A stretch of DNA of 64,000 nucleotides from Dyella acidisoli (GCF_030160295.1 NZ_BSOB01000037.1:22460-86459); one strand, 5' to 3'; shown: positions 15,542-28,455, numbered from the stretch's first letter. The notes: a model not told the origin generated them from the letters alone. Program-made: numbers and translations.

Positions 15542-18178
15542 TCAACTTGTCAGCTGTTTACCGATCCACGTCACTGTACCTGTCAGAACGTCAGGCAATT
15601 GTGGTTTGTCTATACCGCCGCCCTGCGCCATATCCGGACGGCCGCCACCTTTTCCATCGATCTGATTCGCTATATATGCCACTACATCGCCGGCTTTGAT
15701 GCGGCCTGCCGCCTTGCCGTTCACGCCCGCTACCAGTGAAACACGCCCTTCCACGGCGCCTGCGAGCACTACCACGCAGTCGGAGAGCTGTTGCTTGAGT
15801 TGATCAACGCCATCGCGCAACGCCTTGGCATCCAGGCCTTCCAAACGTGCTGCGACGACCTTTACGCCAGCAATGTCCTGCGCGGTTTGAGCCAGATCAC
15901 TGGTCATCGAGCCGGCAGCTTTGGCGCGTAGCGATTCCAGTTCGCGTTCGAGTTTTTTCTGGCGATCGAGCAGTTGCTTCAGCTTTTCCGCTACATCGTC
16001 ACCGCTGGTGGAAAGCAGTTGCGACAGCTCGCCAAGGCGACGCTCTTCTTCAGCTACGTACGCTAGCGCACCGACACCGGTTACCGCTTCGATGCGACGC
16101 ACACCGGAAGCCACGCCAGCCTCGCTGACGATCTTGAACAAGCCGATGTCGCCGGTGCGGCCCACATGTGTGCCACCACACAGCTCAGTGGAGAATTCGC
16201 CCATTTTCAGGACACGCACTTCGTCGCCGTATTTCTCGCCAAACAGCGCCATGGCGCCAAATTCGATGGCGTCGTCATAAGCCATCTGGCGTACTTCGGC
16301 TTCCACGTTACGGCGCACTTCGGCGTTTACCATGGCCTCGATCTTCGCCAGTTCCTCGCGTGCAACCGGCTTGAAGTGGGCGAAGTCGAAACGCAGGCGA
16401 TCAGGCGCCACCAGCGAACCCTTCTGGGTGACGTGTGTCCCCAGCAGTTTGCGCAGCGCTGCGTGCAACAGATGTGTGGCGGAATGATTGAGTACGGTCG
16501 CCTGACGGCGCGAAGCGTCTACAGTGGAATCGATTACGTCGCCCGTGCGCAACGGCTGCGCACCGTGCCAGCGACCTGCATGACCGAAGAACACACCGCC
16601 CATCTTGATGGTGTCGCCGACCTCGAAACGGCCCGCACCATTCGACAACGTTCCGGTGTCGCCCACCTGGCCACCGGATTCGGCGTAGAACGGCGTCTGA
16701 TCGAGGATCACCAGGCCTTCTTCGCCTTCGGTCAACTGCCCGACCTGCTTACCGCCCTGCACGATGCCAACCACTTTGCTTGCGCGACTGGCGAGGGTTT
16801 CGTAACCCAGGAAGACAGTGGGTGCCAGCTGGCTGGCCAGTTCCGCTGGCATCTGACCTTTCGCCTCGAAGCGGCTGGCGGCGCGCGCGCGTTCGCGCTG
16901 CTGCTCCATCGATTGCTCGAAGCCAGCCATATCTACGCTCAGACCACGCTCGCGAGCAATGTCGGCGGTAAGGTCGACGGGGAAGCCATAGGTGTCGTAC
17001 AGGCGAAACGCATCTTCACCAGCGATCGTTTTGCCTGACTTGGCCGCAACCTCGTCGAACACGCGCATACCGTGCTCCAGCGTTTCACCGAAACGCTGCT
17101 CTTCGGCACGCAGGGCATCTTCCACGAAGGATTGCTTGGCGGTGAGTTCCGGATAGGCCGCGCCCATTTCTTCAACCAGCGGCTGCACCATCTTCCAGAA
17201 GAAATCGCCGCGCACGCCAAGCATCCAGCCATGGCGCAGCGCGCGACGGATGATCCGGCGCAGCACGTAGCCGCGACCTTCGTTGGAGGGCAGTACGCCG
17301 TCCACGATCAGGAAAGAACAGGCACGAATGTGATCGGCGATCACGCGCAGGGATTTGTTGCCAAGATCCTGCGTTTTGGTGAGTTCCGCCGCCACCTTGA
17401 TCAGGTGCTGGAACAGGTCGATTTCGTAGTTGGAATGTACGTGCTGAAGTACAGCGGCGAGGCGTTCCAGGCCCATGCCAGTATCCACGCACGGTGCCGG
17501 CAGCGGCGACAGCGTGCCATCCGGCGCGCGGTCAAACTGCATGAACACCAGGTTCCAGATTTCGATGTAGCGATCGCCGTCTTCATCGGGCGAACCGGGT
17601 GGGCCGCCGGCGACTTCCGGACCGTGGTCGTAGAAGATCTCAGAGCACGGGCCGCAGGGACCGGTGTCGGCCATCTGCCAGAAATTGTCGGAAGCGAATG
17701 GTGCACCTTTGTTGTCGCCGATGCGCACGATGCGCTCTGCAGGCACGCCCATTTCCTTGGACCAGATGTCGTAAGCCTCGTCGTCCGTGTGATAGACGGT
17801 GACCCACAGTTTTTCCGCCGGAAGCTTGAAGACGACCGTCAACAGCTCCCACGCATAACGGATGGCGTCGCGCTTGAAGTAGTCGCCGAACGACCAATTG
17901 CCCAGCATCTCGAAGAACGTGTGGTGGCGCGCGGTATAGCCCACGGAATCGAGGTCGTTGTGCTTGCCGCCTGCACGCAGGCAACGCTGCACGTCGGCCA
18001 CTCGCACATACGACAGCTTTTCGCTGCCCAGGAAGACGTTCTTGAACTGCACCATGCCCGAATTGGTGAAGAGCAAGGTCGGATCGTTGGCCGGCACCAG
18101 CGAGCTGGACGGCACAATGGTGTGATCCTTGGTGCGGAAGTAATCGAGAAAAGCGGCGCGGATGTCTGCAGTTTTCAT
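15542..18178 (-). CDS. alaS: Alanyl-tRNA synthetase
   Basis: 878 residues, the usual bacterial length, class II synthetase. The N-terminal catalytic domain starts [19 protein letters not shown], followed by [21 protein letters not shown] (motif 1/2). The editing domain carries the zinc site HSATHLLHA and, about 100 residues on, [13 protein letters not shown]. The C-Ala tail includes the coiled coil [19 protein letters not shown] and an oligomerisation domain ending in the [12 protein letters not shown] loop. It charges tRNA-Ala and clears Ser and Gly mischarging. No clear Shine-Dalgarno precedes the ATG. recX lies 79 bp upstream. Confidence 0.97.
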   Translation of the reverse strand: MKTADIRAAFLDYFRTKDHTIVPSSSLVPANDPTLLFTNSGMVQFKNVFLGSEKLSYVRVADVQRCLRAGGKHNDLDSVGYTARHHTFFEMLGNWSFGDYFKRDAIRYAWELLTVVFKLPAEKLWVTVYHTDDEAYDIWSKEMGVPAERIVRIGDNKGAPFASDNFWQMADTGPCGPCSEIFYDHGPEVAGGPPGSPDEDGDRYIEIWNLVFMQFDRAPDGTLSPLPAPCVDTGMGLERLAAVLQHVHSNYEIDLFQHLIKVAAELTKTQDLGNKSLRVIADHIRACSFLIVDGVLPSNEGRGYVLRRIIRRALRHGWMLGVRGDFFWKMVQPLVEEMGAAYPELTAKQSFVEDALRAEEQRFGETLEHGMRVFDEVAAKSGKTIAGEDAFRLYDTYGFPVDLTADIARERGLSVDMAGFEQSMEQQRERARAASRFEAKGQMPAELASQLAPTVFLGYETLASRASKVVGIVQGGKQVGQLTEGEEGLVILDQTPFYAESGGQVGDTGTLSNGAGRFEVGDTIKMGGVFFGHAGRWHGAQPLRTGDVIDSTVDASRRQATVLNHSATHLLHAALRKLLGTHVTQKGSLVAPDRLRFDFAHFKPVAREELAKIEAMVNAEVRRNVEAEVRQMAYDDAIEFGAMALFGEKYGDEVRVLKMGEFSTELCGGTHVGRTGDIGLFKIVSEAGVASGVRRIEAVTGVGALAYVAEEERRLGELSQLLSTSGDDVAEKLKQLLDRQKKLERELESLRAKAAGSMTSDLAQTAQDIAGVKVVAARLEGLDAKALRDGVDQLKQQLSDCVVVLAGAVEGRVSLVAGVNGKAAGRIKAGDVVAYIANQIDGKGGGRPDMAQGGGIDKPQLPDVLTGTVTWIGKQLTS

Positions 18179-18256
18179 TGAGTTCGGGGCTTAAGACAAA
18201 AAAAGTGGCGCGAAACGGCGACACCAGCGACCCCTCGCCCGGCCCGCGGCGGGGCC

Positions 18257-18748
18257 TCAGGGGTTTTCGTCAGAGGTATCGTCCACTTCAGCGTGGGTAA
18301 CATCCCGTACTGTGGCGGCGGGAAAGCCTCGGCGCAAGAGGAATTGGGCACGGCGCGCGCGTTCGGCGGGGTCTGTCGTGCCTTGAGCGCCATAGCGGCG
18401 CCGCAGTTGAGCAGCGGCGGATTCGGCCCAGTCGATCTCGGCAGCATCAAGTAGGCCGCGAATACGCGCATCCGACAGACCATGGCTTTTCAGTTCTGCA
18501 CGCAGGCGCATGGGACCGTAGCCCTGGGCAGAGCGATTGCGGATCAGGGCTTCGGCGAAGCGCTCGTCGTCCTGATAGTGCTGCTCGCCCAGACGGTCGA
18601 GCGCGTCCCCGGCTTCGTCGCGGGCATAGCCGTTGCGGTCGAGTTTCTGACGCAGTTCTTTGCGGGAGTGTTCGCGACGTGCAAGCAAGCCCAGCGCCTT
18701 GTTGTAGGCGCTGGGCTTATTCGTATTGGAATCGTTGCGCTTCCTCAT
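18257..18748 (-). CDS. recX: Regulatory protein RecX
   Basis: 163 residues. It contains the tandem three-helix repeats of RecX: ALGLLARREHSRKELRQKL, then GYGPMRLRAELKSHGLSDARI, then AQLRRRYG...ERARRAQFLLRRGFP. RecX binds inside the RecA filament groove and modulates recombinase activity. It normally follows recA directly; here an SDR gene and a 138-bp palindromic repeat separate them. The C-terminal acidic tail (EVDDTSDENP) is unremarkable. Confidence 0.93.
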   Translation of the reverse strand: MRKRNDSNTNKPSAYNKALGLLARREHSRKELRQKLDRNGYARDEAGDALDRLGEQHYQDDERFAEALIRNRSAQGYGPMRLRAELKSHGLSDARIRGLLDAAEIDWAESAAAQLRRRYGAQGTTDPAERARRAQFLLRRGFPAATVRDVTHAEVDDTSDENP

Positions 18749-18765
18749 GCACTTGCCTGATGAAG

Positions 18766-18903
18766 CCCCTCTCCCTGCGGGAGAGGGGTTGGGGTGAGGG
18801 TTCGAGCGGAGCGCTGTAACAACATCCCACGCAAGATAGAATGTTTACGCTCTGATCGCACCCTCATCCGCCCTTCGGGCACCTTCTCCCGAAGGGAGAA
18901 GGC
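18766..18903. repeat. Composite REP/BIME-like element
   Basis: Two palindromes (CCCCTCTCC...GGAGAGGGG at 18766-18788, and a related TTCTCCC/GGGAGAA hairpin near 18880-18902) flank a spacer that contains GAGGGTTCG and CTGATCGCACCCTCA. The same composite recurs at 46009-46147. Confidence 0.75.
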
Positions 18904-18920
18904 TCACTGAAGTGATGCTC

Positions 18921-19550
18921 TCAATAAACCTTGTACACCTGTCCCGTCTGCGCTCCTTCCACGCTGCGGCTGAACGCCAGTGCTGCACGCGCAGCGCTGA
19001 CAGGTTCAAAGCCACGGAAGAACGGCGCATAGGCCGGCATCGCCTCAGTCAGCACATTGGGACTGACTACGTTGATGCGCAATCCGCGCGGAAGCTCGAT
19101 CGCCGCGGCACGCACGAACGCTTCCACCGCACCATTGACCAGGCTGGCGGAACTGCCCGCCACGATCGGCTGCTCGGAAAGAATGCCGGTGGTGAGCGTG
19201 ATCGAACCACCGTCGCGCAAGTAATCTCGCGCGGCGAGGGCGAGATTGACCTGCCCCAGCAGCTTGTCGGCGATACCCAAGGTATGCAGCGACTCACCAT
19301 AAGGCGCTGGCTTGAAATCCACCAACGGCGCGAAGGTGACGTTGCCCGCGGCGCTGACCACCGCATCCAGTTCACCCGCCTGTTTCAAGGCGCTCTGAAT
19401 GCTTTGTACGTCGGTGAGATCGATGCGGATGCTGCCGGAGTTGCGTCCGGCAGCGATCACTTCATGACGCTGGTTGAGCTCGGCTTCCACCGCGCCACCC
19501 AGCGTGCCCGAAGCGCCAACGAGCAAAATGCGTAGACGTCGCTCGCTCAT
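18921..19550 (-). CDS. Atypical short-chain dehydrogenase
   Basis: 209 residues. The Rossmann NAD(P)-binding motif LLVGASGTLGGAV is at about 9-21 and VVSAAGN replaces the usual NNAG. At the catalytic position, where SDRs have YxxxK, the sequence is SSASLVNGAVEAF, so both Tyr and Lys are missing (Ser and Leu instead). RINVVSPNVLTE and the C-terminal GAQTGQVYKVY fit the PRK07578-type small SDRs, which share this loss. Its ATG lies 2 bp past the recA stop, so it is cotranscribed with recA. Enzymatic activity is uncertain. Confidence 0.85.
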   Translation of the reverse strand: MSERRLRILLVGASGTLGGAVEAELNQRHEVIAAGRNSGSIRIDLTDVQSIQSALKQAGELDAVVSAAGNVTFAPLVDFKPAPYGESLHTLGIADKLLGQVNLALAARDYLRDGGSITLTTGILSEQPIVAGSSASLVNGAVEAFVRAAAIELPRGLRINVVSPNVLTEAMPAYAPFFRGFEPVSAARAALAFSRSVEGAQTGQVYKVY

Positions 19551-19552
19551 CC

Positions 19553-20590
19553 TCAGGCTTCTTCCATCGCTTCTTCGGAAGCAGCCGGTGCAGCGCCACC
19601 GCCGCTCACCAGCAGACGTGCGCGCAACTCACGATCGATCTCGTTGGCGATCTGCGGATTGTCCCTGAGGAACTGGCGCACGTTTTCCTTGCCCTGGCCG
19701 ATGCGATCACCCTTGTAGCTGTACCACGCACCGGATTTGTCGATGAGGCTCTGCGCTACGCCCAGTTCGATGATCTCGCCTTCGCGCGAGCTGCCCTCAC
19801 CGTAGAGGATTTCGAACTCGGCCTGGCGGAACGGCGGTGCAACTTTGTTTTTCACCACCTTCACGCGCGTTTCCGAGCCGATCACTTCCTCGCCCTTCTT
19901 CACCGCACCAATACGACGGATGTCCAGGCGCACGGACGCGTAGAACTTCAGCGCGTTACCGCCGGTAGTGGTTTCGGGGTTGCCGAACATCACGCCGATC
20001 TTCATGCGGATCTGGTTGATGAAGATCACCAAGCAGTTGGATTTCTTGATGTTGGCCGTGAGCTTGCGCAGCGCCTGACTCATCAGTCGGGCGTGCAGAC
20101 CCACATGGGAGTCGCCCATTTCGCCCTCGATTTCCGCCTTGGGTGTGAGCGCGGCGACAGAGTCGACCACCACCACATCCACCGCGCCGGAGCGCACCAG
20201 CATGTCGGCGATTTCCAGCGCCTGCTCACCGGTGTCGGGCTGTGAAACCAGCAGATCGTCGATGTTCACGCCCAGCTTCTGCGCGTAGATGGGATCGAGC
20301 GCGTGCTCGGCGTCGACGAAGGCTGCGGTGCCGCCGTTCTTCTGGCAGTTGGCGATCACCTGCAGCGTGAGCGTGGTTTTACCTGAGGATTCCGGACCGT
20401 AAATCTCGACCACGCGACCGCGCGGCAAGCCGCCGACACCCAGCGCGATGTCCAATCCCAGCGAGCCGGTGGAGACAGTGTCGATGTTGTCGTCGGTACG
20501 ATCGCCCAGGCGCATCACCGCGCCCTTGCCGAATTGCTTCTCGATCTGGCCGAGGGCCGAAGCGAGCGCTTTGCGCTTGTTGTCATCCAT
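19553..20590 (-). CDS. recA: Recombinase RecA
   Basis: 345 residues from [23 protein letters not shown] (ATG 20588-20590), which matches family length. In-frame ATGs at 20620 and 20629 would add 10 to 13 unconserved residues, and none of the three has a strong Shine-Dalgarno. Walker [10 protein letters not shown] is at 65-73, Walker [12 protein letters not shown] follows, and loop L2 reads [18 protein letters not shown]. It forms ATP-dependent filaments on single-stranded DNA, catalyses strand exchange and triggers LexA self-cleavage. I saw no clear LexA box upstream. Order: cinA, recA, SDR, recX. Confidence 0.97.
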   Translation of the reverse strand: MDDNKRKALASALGQIEKQFGKGAVMRLGDRTDDNIDTVSTGSLGLDIALGVGGLPRGRVVEIYGPESSGKTTLTLQVIANCQKNGGTAAFVDAEHALDPIYAQKLGVNIDDLLVSQPDTGEQALEIADMLVRSGAVDVVVVDSVAALTPKAEIEGEMGDSHVGLHARLMSQALRKLTANIKKSNCLVIFINQIRMKIGVMFGNPETTTGGNALKFYASVRLDIRRIGAVKKGEEVIGSETRVKVVKNKVAPPFRQAEFEILYGEGSSREGEIIELGVAQSLIDKSGAWYSYKGDRIGQGKENVRQFLRDNPQIANEIDRELRARLLVSGGGAAPAASEEAMEEA

Positions 20591-20721
20591 CGTCTTGGTT
20601 CCGGTCGTGTTCGTAGTCATGGCGGTCATGATGCCCGGTCTTAGTCTCACGGGCTGGGATGCGGGAGAGGTGGATCTGAGTATCCCACATCGGTCAACAC
20701 GGAAAGCTGGTCAATTTCTAC

Positions 20722-21231
20722 TCAGTCCGTCAGCGTCGCCAGCACGCCTTCGAGGGCTGCCGCCACCGTCTGTCGCCTCACGGCTTCGCGATCACCCGCG
20801 AAATGAAACAGCTGGGCGCGTGCCGCACCACCGCGCCGCCGCCAGCCAATCCACACTGTGCCGACGGGCTTCTCCGGCGTGCCACCTGTAGGCCCGGCGA
20901 TGCCGGTGACTGCCACCGCCACGTCAGCATGCAGGCGATCCAGCGCGCCAGACACCATCTCCAACACCGTCTCCTCGCTCACTGCACCGCTGCGCTCGAG
21001 CGTTTCTCTGCGCACGCCGAGCAGCGACATCTTGGCTTCGTTGCTGTAGCTCACTACGCCCGCCTCGAACCAAGCGGAACTGCCCGACAGATCGGTCAAC
21101 GTCTTGGCGATCCAACCGCCAGTGCAGGATTCAGCAGCGGCCAGCATCAGCCTATGCTGCTGCATCGCAGCCGCAATGCGCGTAGCTAGCGCGCCCAACT
21201 GGACGTCAGTAGGAACCGACAACAACTCCAT
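20722..21231 (-). CDS. CinA-family nicotinamide-nucleotide amidohydrolase (PncC type)
   Basis: 169 residues from ATG 21229-21231 behind GGAGTTTCGC. It is only the C-terminal CinA domain: [38 protein letters not shown] holds the nucleophilic Ser and the GG loop, and [24 protein letters not shown] is the second signature. It deamidates NMN to nicotinate mononucleotide. It is encoded directly upstream of recA, a widespread gammaproteobacterial linkage. It is divergent from mutS across 68 bp. Confidence 0.93.
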   Translation of the reverse strand: MELLSVPTDVQLGALATRIAAAMQQHRLMLAAAESCTGGWIAKTLTDLSGSSAWFEAGVVSYSNEAKMSLLGVRRETLERSGAVSEETVLEMVSGALDRLHADVAVAVTGIAGPTGGTPEKPVGTVWIGWRRRGGAARAQLFHFAGDREAVRRQTVAAALEGVLATLTD

Positions 21232-21299
21232 GCGAAACTCCGCGTCTTGCAAACGCCCCGTTTTACTCGCCTTACTCTACGACGCCAAGACTCGACCGC

Positions 21300-23876
21300 A
21301 TGAATCAGGACGAACTTTCACTGCACACCCCTTTGATGCGCCAATACCTTGCGGCCAAAGCCGCGCATCCGGACGTGTTGCTGTTCTTCCGCATGGGCGA
21401 TTTCTACGAGCTGTTCTATGACGACGCGCGCAAGGCGGCGCGTTTGCTGGACATTACGCTCACGCAGCGGGGGCAGTCCGCGGGACAGCCGATTCCGATG
21501 GCGGGCGTGCCATATCACGCCGTCGAGAACTATCTGGCCAAGCTGGTGCGGCTCGGCGAATCCGTGGCGATCTGCGAGCAGATCGGTGATCCGGCGTTGG
21601 CGAAAGGACCGGTCGAACGCAAAGTGGTGCGCATCGTCACGCCAGGTACGGTGACGGATGCAGCACTGCTTGAAGAACGCCGCGACAACTTGCTGCTGGC
21701 GATCGCAGCCGGCGCAAACGGTAGTTACGGCCTTGCGTGGGTGGATCTTTCCAGCGGACGTTTTTTGTTGAGCGAAGTGCCGAATGCGGAAGCGCTCGCC
21801 GCAGAACTGGCACGCCTGCAGCCGGCGGAAACGCTGGCTGGTGAAGACGTCGCTTGGCCGAAACTGGTCAGCACTCTGCCCGGTCTGCGCAAGCGCCCGC
21901 CGTGGCATTTCGACAGCGATGCAGCACGGCGCGAGCTCAATCGTTTTTTCGGCACACGTGATCTTTCGGGCTTCGGCGTCGACAATCTGCCGCTTGCGAT
22001 CGCCGCCGCCGGCTGCTTGCTCGGCTATGTGGAAGAAACGCAGAAGAGCGCGCTGCCGCATCTTTCCGGCATGGCCGTGGAAAGCGCCAGCGAAACCATC
22101 GCGCTGGATGCCGCAACGCGCCGCAATCTGGAACTGGATACGCATCCAAGCGGACGCGTCGAACACACCCTGCTCGGCGTGCTGGATGAAACCGTAACGC
22201 CGATGGGCGCGCGCCTGATGCGTCGTTGGCTCAATCGTCCGCTGCGTTCGCGCGATACGTTGCGTCGTCGGCACCAGGCGATCGGTGCGTTGATCGAAAC
22301 GCGATGCCATGAAACCTTGCGCGAGCAGTTGCGGGGCATCGGTGATCTGGAACGCATCCTTGCGCGCGTGGCGTTGCGCTCTGCTCGTCCACGCGACCTG
22401 TCCACGCTGCGCGATGGTTTGGCCGCCGCACCGGTTTTGCGTGAATCCATCGCCTCGTTGGACAGCCCGCTGCTGCACGATCTGGTCGACGGTATCGGCG
22501 ATCACGCTGCCACAGCCGATCTTCTGAAGCGGTACATCGTCGAACAACCACCGGTGTTGCTGCGCGACGGCGGCATCATCGCCGACGGCTATGACGCCGA
22601 GCTGGACGAACTTCGCCGTCTCGCCACGCACGCCGATCAATACTTGGTGGAATTGGAAGAGCGCGAAAAAGCCGCCAGCGGCATTCCCACGCTGAAGGTC
22701 GGCTACAACCGAGTACACGGTTATTACATCGAAATCAGCAAGGCGCAGTCGGACAAGGCACCCACGCATTACACGCGCCGGCAAACCACCAAAAACGCCG
22801 AACGCTACATCACCGAAGAACTGAAAACCTTCGAAGACAAAGTGCTCTCCGCCAAGGAACGCTCGCTGATGCGCGAGCGCGCCTTGTACGAAGCCCTACT
22901 CGACACGCTCACCGAACAGCTCGAGCCGCTCAAGCACGCCGCCGCCTCCATGGCCGAGCTGGATGTGCTGTGCACGCTGGCCGAACGCGCCGAAGCTCTG
23001 GACTGGAGTGCGCCAGAGCTTACCGATGAACCCGGCCTTCGGATCGAACGCGGCCGCCATCCCGTCGTAGAAAAAGTGCGCGAGGAGCCGTTCGAGCCGA
23101 ACGATTTGACGCTCGATGAGCATCGCCGCATGCTGGTGATCACCGGCCCGAACATGGGCGGTAAATCGACATATATGCGCCAGAACGCGTTGATCGTGTT
23201 GCTGGCGCATATCGGCAGTTACGTACCCGCCTCACGCACGGTGATCGGCCCGATCGATCGCATCTTCACCCGCATCGGTGCCGGCGACGATCTTTCGCGT
23301 GGCCAATCCACCTTCATGGTGGAAATGAGCGAGACAGCGAACATTCTGCACAACGCCACGCCGCAAAGCCTGGTGTTGATGGATGAAGTGGGACGCGGCA
23401 CCAGTACTTACGACGGTTTGGCGCTCGCGCGCGCCGCCGCCGTGCATCTGGCTGCGAACAGCAAGGCTTACACGTTGTTCGCCACGCATTATTTTGAGCT
23501 GACTGAACTCGCTGCCGAATACGCCAGCATTGCCAACGTACACCTGGATGCCGTCGAATACGGCGACCAGCTAGTGTTTATGCACGCGGTGAAGGAAGGC
23601 CCGGCCAATCGCAGCTTCGGCCTGCAAGTGGCCGCGCTGGCGGGCCTGCCGAAATCGGTGATTGCCGATGCGCGCAAAACGCTGGCTCAGCTGGAAAATG
23701 GCATGCATGCGCATGTTGCCAAGCCATCGCTTCAGCACGAGCCGTCACCACAACTGGGTTTGTTTGCACCGCCCGAACCTTCCGCGGCCGAACGTGCGCT
23801 TAAGGACGTCGATCCTGATGCGCTGACGCCACGCGAAGCGTTGGAGGTTCTGTATCGACTGAAGGCTTTGGTGTGA
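21300..23876 (+). CDS. mutS: DNA mismatch repair protein MutS
   Basis: 858 residues, complete. The N-terminal mismatch-reading motif [15 protein letters not shown] contains the Phe-x-Glu wedge. The connector and lever domains follow, then the clamp ([22 protein letters not shown]). The ATPase has Walker [10 protein letters not shown] at about 616-624, SQ-loop region [16 protein letters not shown] and Walker [14 protein letters not shown]. The C-terminal [16 protein letters not shown] is the tetramerisation tail. It recognises mismatches and recruits MutL. It is the only gene of its transcript and is followed by a hairpin. Confidence 0.97.
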   Translation: MNQDELSLHTPLMRQYLAAKAAHPDVLLFFRMGDFYELFYDDARKAARLLDITLTQRGQSAGQPIPMAGVPYHAVENYLAKLVRLGESVAICEQIGDPALAKGPVERKVVRIVTPGTVTDAALLEERRDNLLLAIAAGANGSYGLAWVDLSSGRFLLSEVPNAEALAAELARLQPAETLAGEDVAWPKLVSTLPGLRKRPPWHFDSDAARRELNRFFGTRDLSGFGVDNLPLAIAAAGCLLGYVEETQKSALPHLSGMAVESASETIALDAATRRNLELDTHPSGRVEHTLLGVLDETVTPMGARLMRRWLNRPLRSRDTLRRRHQAIGALIETRCHETLREQLRGIGDLERILARVALRSARPRDLSTLRDGLAAAPVLRESIASLDSPLLHDLVDGIGDHAATADLLKRYIVEQPPVLLRDGGIIADGYDAELDELRRLATHADQYLVELEEREKAASGIPTLKVGYNRVHGYYIEISKAQSDKAPTHYTRRQTTKNAERYITEELKTFEDKVLSAKERSLMRERALYEALLDTLTEQLEPLKHAAASMAELDVLCTLAERAEALDWSAPELTDEPGLRIERGRHPVVEKVREEPFEPNDLTLDEHRRMLVITGPNMGGKSTYMRQNALIVLLAHIGSYVPASRTVIGPIDRIFTRIGAGDDLSRGQSTFMVEMSETANILHNATPQSLVLMDEVGRGTSTYDGLALARAAAVHLAANSKAYTLFATHYFELTELAAEYASIANVHLDAVEYGDQLVFMHAVKEGPANRSFGLQVAALAGLPKSVIADARKTLAQLENGMHAHVAKPSLQHEPSPQLGLFAPPEPSAAERALKDVDPDALTPREALEVLYRLKALV

Positions 23877-23907
23877 CTACACCGCGCCAAATAGGCGCGG
23901 CGTAGTC
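23875..23907. terminator. Hairpin between mutS and the convergent GST gene
   Basis: GACTACaCCGCGCC / GGCGCGGcGTAGTC, a 14-bp stem with one mismatch and a 5-nt loop, starting inside the mutS stop codon. There is no long T run, so efficiency as an intrinsic terminator is uncertain. Confidence 0.55.
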
Positions 23908-23915
23908 GAAACTGC

Positions 23916-24545
23916 TCAGGCCGCAGCCGGCAGCGGTGCCGGGAACGGTTCGCGCCATGCAGGCAACGTCATCAACTGATTGTGCCAGCGAGCAATGTTG
24001 GCGAACCCATCAACCGGCAGGCGTGCCTCCTTGGTCCACGGCAACAGTACGCCTACGCCGAAATCCGCAATGCTCAGCTTGTCGCCGACCAGATAGTCAT
24101 GCTGCGCCAAATGCGCATCGAGCACCGTCGCAAAGCGCTTGTAGAACCCGGTGGCTTCGTCCACGGCGGCCGTGTTGACATCACCCAGACCTAAGAATGG
24201 CTTGACGTGATGCTCGAAATACAGCGTGCCGCCGTGGCGCGAGAAATGGGCGATATCCCATGACAGCCACCGCAGCACTTCGACTTGGCTGGCGGCGTCG
24301 CTGGGCCACAGATCGGAGCCAGCCTTCACCGCCAAATGCGCCATGATCGCGGTGCTCTCCCATAAATGTATGTCGCCATCTATCAGCAGCGGTACCTTGC
24401 CGTTGGGGTTCAATGCCAGGAACTCGGGCTTGCGGTGCTCACCTCGGCTCAGATCCACCCGGACATATTCCACCGGTGAGCCGAGATATTTCGCCACTGC
24501 GCACGCCTTGCGCGGGTTCATGGTCTCTGCGTAGTACAGCTTCAT
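23916..24545 (-). CDS. Glutathione S-transferase family protein
   Basis: 209 residues; ATG 24543-24545 with GGAG 9 bp upstream. The thioredoxin-fold half MKLYYAETMNPRKACAVAKYL has an N-terminal NPRK in place of a catalytic Cys or Ser, then NPNGKVPLLIDGD (cis-Pro) and LWESTAIMAHL (GSH-binding Glu-Ser). The all-helical half includes YLVGDKLSIADFGVGV. It probably detoxifies electrophiles. It is divergent from a TetR regulator across 128 bp that hold a perfect 18-bp palindrome. Confidence 0.9.
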   Translation of the reverse strand: MKLYYAETMNPRKACAVAKYLGSPVEYVRVDLSRGEHRKPEFLALNPNGKVPLLIDGDIHLWESTAIMAHLAVKAGSDLWPSDAASQVEVLRWLSWDIAHFSRHGGTLYFEHHVKPFLGLGDVNTAAVDEATGFYKRFATVLDAHLAQHDYLVGDKLSIADFGVGVLLPWTKEARLPVDGFANIARWHNQLMTLPAWREPFPAPLPAAA

Positions 24546-24605
24546 GATCACTGTCTCCTTGGGGGTGTGGGGAAGTAAGCACCGGGAAGTTTGTCAGTAC
24601 CCTAC

Positions 24606-24623
24606 ATATGTTCAAGAACATAT
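24606..24623. promoter_or_regulatory. Palindromic TetR operator between GST and regulator
   Basis: Perfect inverted repeat ATATGTTCAAGAACATAT (8-bp arms, 2-bp centre) in the divergent intergenic region, 51 bp before the regulator start. It is typical in size and symmetry for TetR operators. Confidence 0.7.
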
Positions 24624-24673
24624 TTTGTTTCCAGAGTAGGCTCTCCTCGTTCCGGCCAACCTCCCCCAGAGCC

Positions 24674-25273
24674 ATGCCTTTTACCGCCGAACACAAGCAG
24701 AAGACCCGCCAGCGCATCGTCGAATGCGCGCGTGAACTGTTCAATCGCCGTGGCTTCGAGGAAGTCTCCATCGATGAAATCATGCGGCGAGCTGGCCTCA
24801 CTCGCGGCGGTTTCTACAACCATTTCAAAACCAAAGAAGAACTGTTCGCCGAAGCGGTCTCGGCTTATCTGCATTTCAATCCGGCCGAGCGCTGGGACGA
24901 CATACGATTCGACCCTGCTGCTTGCGGTGTTGCGATGGGGCGTCAGTTCGTGGAGGCCTACTTGTCCACGGCCCACCTGGAAGATGTCGAAGGCCAATGT
25001 CCGATGATCGCACTGCCTTCCGACGCCGCGCGCGCAGGGCCTCGCGTGCGATATGCCTACCGCTGCTTGTTCGAGCATATGGCCACCATGCTGGCTAGCT
25101 GCATGGATGGCGAAGGCAACGACAACGCCCGCGAGCGCAGTTTGGCGATTACTGCTCTCTGCGTGGGCGGCATGGTGCTGGCACGCACCATCGACGACCC
25201 CTCGTTCGCCGACGAGGTGCGGCGTGCAGCACGTGCGATGGCGCTGGAGCTGATCGGCTCGTCCGCCGACTGA
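24674..25273 (+). CDS. TetR-family transcriptional regulator
   Basis: 199 residues from ATG 24674 (MPFTAEHKQKTRQRIVECA); the longer frame starts inside the operator. The N-terminal HTH is FEEVSIDEIMRRAGLTRGGFYNHFKTKEELF, with RGGFYNHF as the recognition helix. The ligand domain contains two Cys-Pro-like sites (EGQCPMIALPSDAAR) resembling NemR/AcrR-like sensors of electrophiles. It most likely represses the divergent GST gene and itself. The ligand is unknown; a reactive electrophile would suit the target (inference). Confidence 0.88.
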   Translation: MPFTAEHKQKTRQRIVECARELFNRRGFEEVSIDEIMRRAGLTRGGFYNHFKTKEELFAEAVSAYLHFNPAERWDDIRFDPAACGVAMGRQFVEAYLSTAHLEDVEGQCPMIALPSDAARAGPRVRYAYRCLFEHMATMLASCMDGEGNDNARERSLAITALCVGGMVLARTIDDPSFADEVRRAARAMALELIGSSAD

Positions 25274-25369
25274 AACGTTCTTTCCACGGCAACATGTTCG
25301 TCACCGCGCGTTCACCGCCGCGGTGATGAATAGCGCTTCGGCCTTCATCGGATGCTGGCATTTTTAGCC

Positions 25370-25406
25370 ATAGCTCACGCCTATGGAATGCATCAGAACA
25401 ATTCAA
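25370..25406 (+). promoter_or_regulatory. Candidate OxyR binding site upstream of katG
   Basis: ATAG-N7-CTAT at 25370-25384 matches the OxyR half-operator exactly. With the same N7 spacing it is followed by the weaker tetramers ATCA (25392-25395) and TCAA (25403-25406), completing the four-element layout. A possible promoter (TTCCCG, 17 bp, TAGATT ending 25435) lies just downstream, the usual arrangement for activation. Confidence 0.55.
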
Positions 25407-25432
25407 TTCCCGCGAAGTACATGTGCGCGTAG

Positions 25433-27700
<2,268 letters not shown>

Positions 27701-27724
27701 TCGCAAAGAGGAATGCAGGAAAAA

Positions 27725-27757
27725 AAGCGCCGCAGCGTCACCACGCTGCGGCGTTTC
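27725..27757. terminator. Bidirectional terminator, katG / response regulator
   Basis: CGCCGCAGCGT cacc ACGCTGCGGCG hairpin flanked by an A run on the left and TTT on the right, between convergent genes. The T run on the minus strand is the stronger. Confidence 0.85.
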
Positions 27758-27795
27758 CGTCTGAAGTCAGGCGGTTTACCGAGGGGTAGAAAAAT

Positions 27796-28353
27796 TTATG
27801 CAGCCATACCCGAGATCGTGCTGCGAAGTTCATCGTACGGAGTGGCCGCAGCGGCTGCAGGCACGGTGACGGCTGGCATCGGCACACGCACAGGCAACCG
27901 TTCGGCGCGAACCAGTTGATCGATGGAGCGCTGCACTTCGCGCTGACCGAAAGGCTTTTTGATGAAATCATCCGCACCGAAGCGCTGCACGTAGAACTGC
28001 TCGGTCGCCTGCTGGTTGCCGCTGATCATCACGATGGGGATGTGCTGGGTAAGCGGATCGTGGCGCAAGGTGCGCAGCACGGAAAAACCATTCACGCCCG
28101 GCAGCACGATGTCGAGAAAAATCAATTCGGGCTGCTCGGCTTTGGCCAGTTCGATCGCGCTTTCGCCGTCGACGGCCTTCTGCACCGCATAGCCTTCCTG
28201 GCCAAGCATTTTGCCTAGCACTGCACGGATGGTCGGGGAATCGTCCACCACCAAGGTGCGCAGGCCTGCGGCTGCTTGCAGCAGATTTGCCTGCTGCGAG
28301 TTATCCGTCGCTTGGCCGCCCAACAACCGTTTGAAGAAGTCGATTCCGCTCAT
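27796..28353 (-). CDS. Stand-alone response regulator (PilG/PilH-like receiver)
   Basis: 185 residues from ATG 28351-28353 behind GGGGGAAACAC. A short N-terminal segment (MSGIDFFKRLLGG) precedes a receiver domain at about 32-150: acidic pair VVDDSPT, phosphorylated Asp in LIFLDIVLPGVNG, Thr/Ser in VMISG and Lys in IKKPFGQ. An Ala/Pro/Val-rich tail follows, with no DNA-binding output domain. Single-receiver proteins of this type act in twitching or chemotaxis pathways. No histidine kinase is nearby, so the partner is unknown. Confidence 0.87.
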   Translation of the reverse strand: MSGIDFFKRLLGGQATDNSQQANLLQAAAGLRTLVVDDSPTIRAVLGKMLGQEGYAVQKAVDGESAIELAKAEQPELIFLDIVLPGVNGFSVLRTLRHDPLTQHIPIVMISGNQQATEQFYVQRFGADDFIKKPFGQREVQRSIDQLVRAERLPVRVPMPAVTVPAAAAATPYDELRSTISGMAA

Positions 28354-28455
28354 GTGTTTCCCCCTTATATCCCCAGTTCGCAGCACCCTCTCCGGGGCTA
28401 CCTGCTTTTGCAAGGATATTCACGCACTTCCAGATGGATTTCTGAGATGTGCTGC

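Noticed and set aside
20591..20721. LexA/SOS box upstream of recA
   Set aside because: Only partial resemblance to the xanthomonad TTAG-N6-TACTA pattern; not good enough to list.
21318..22784. 488-codon minus-strand frame opposite mutS
   Set aside because: Lies wholly within the mutS reading frame's complement and has biased, domain-free composition.
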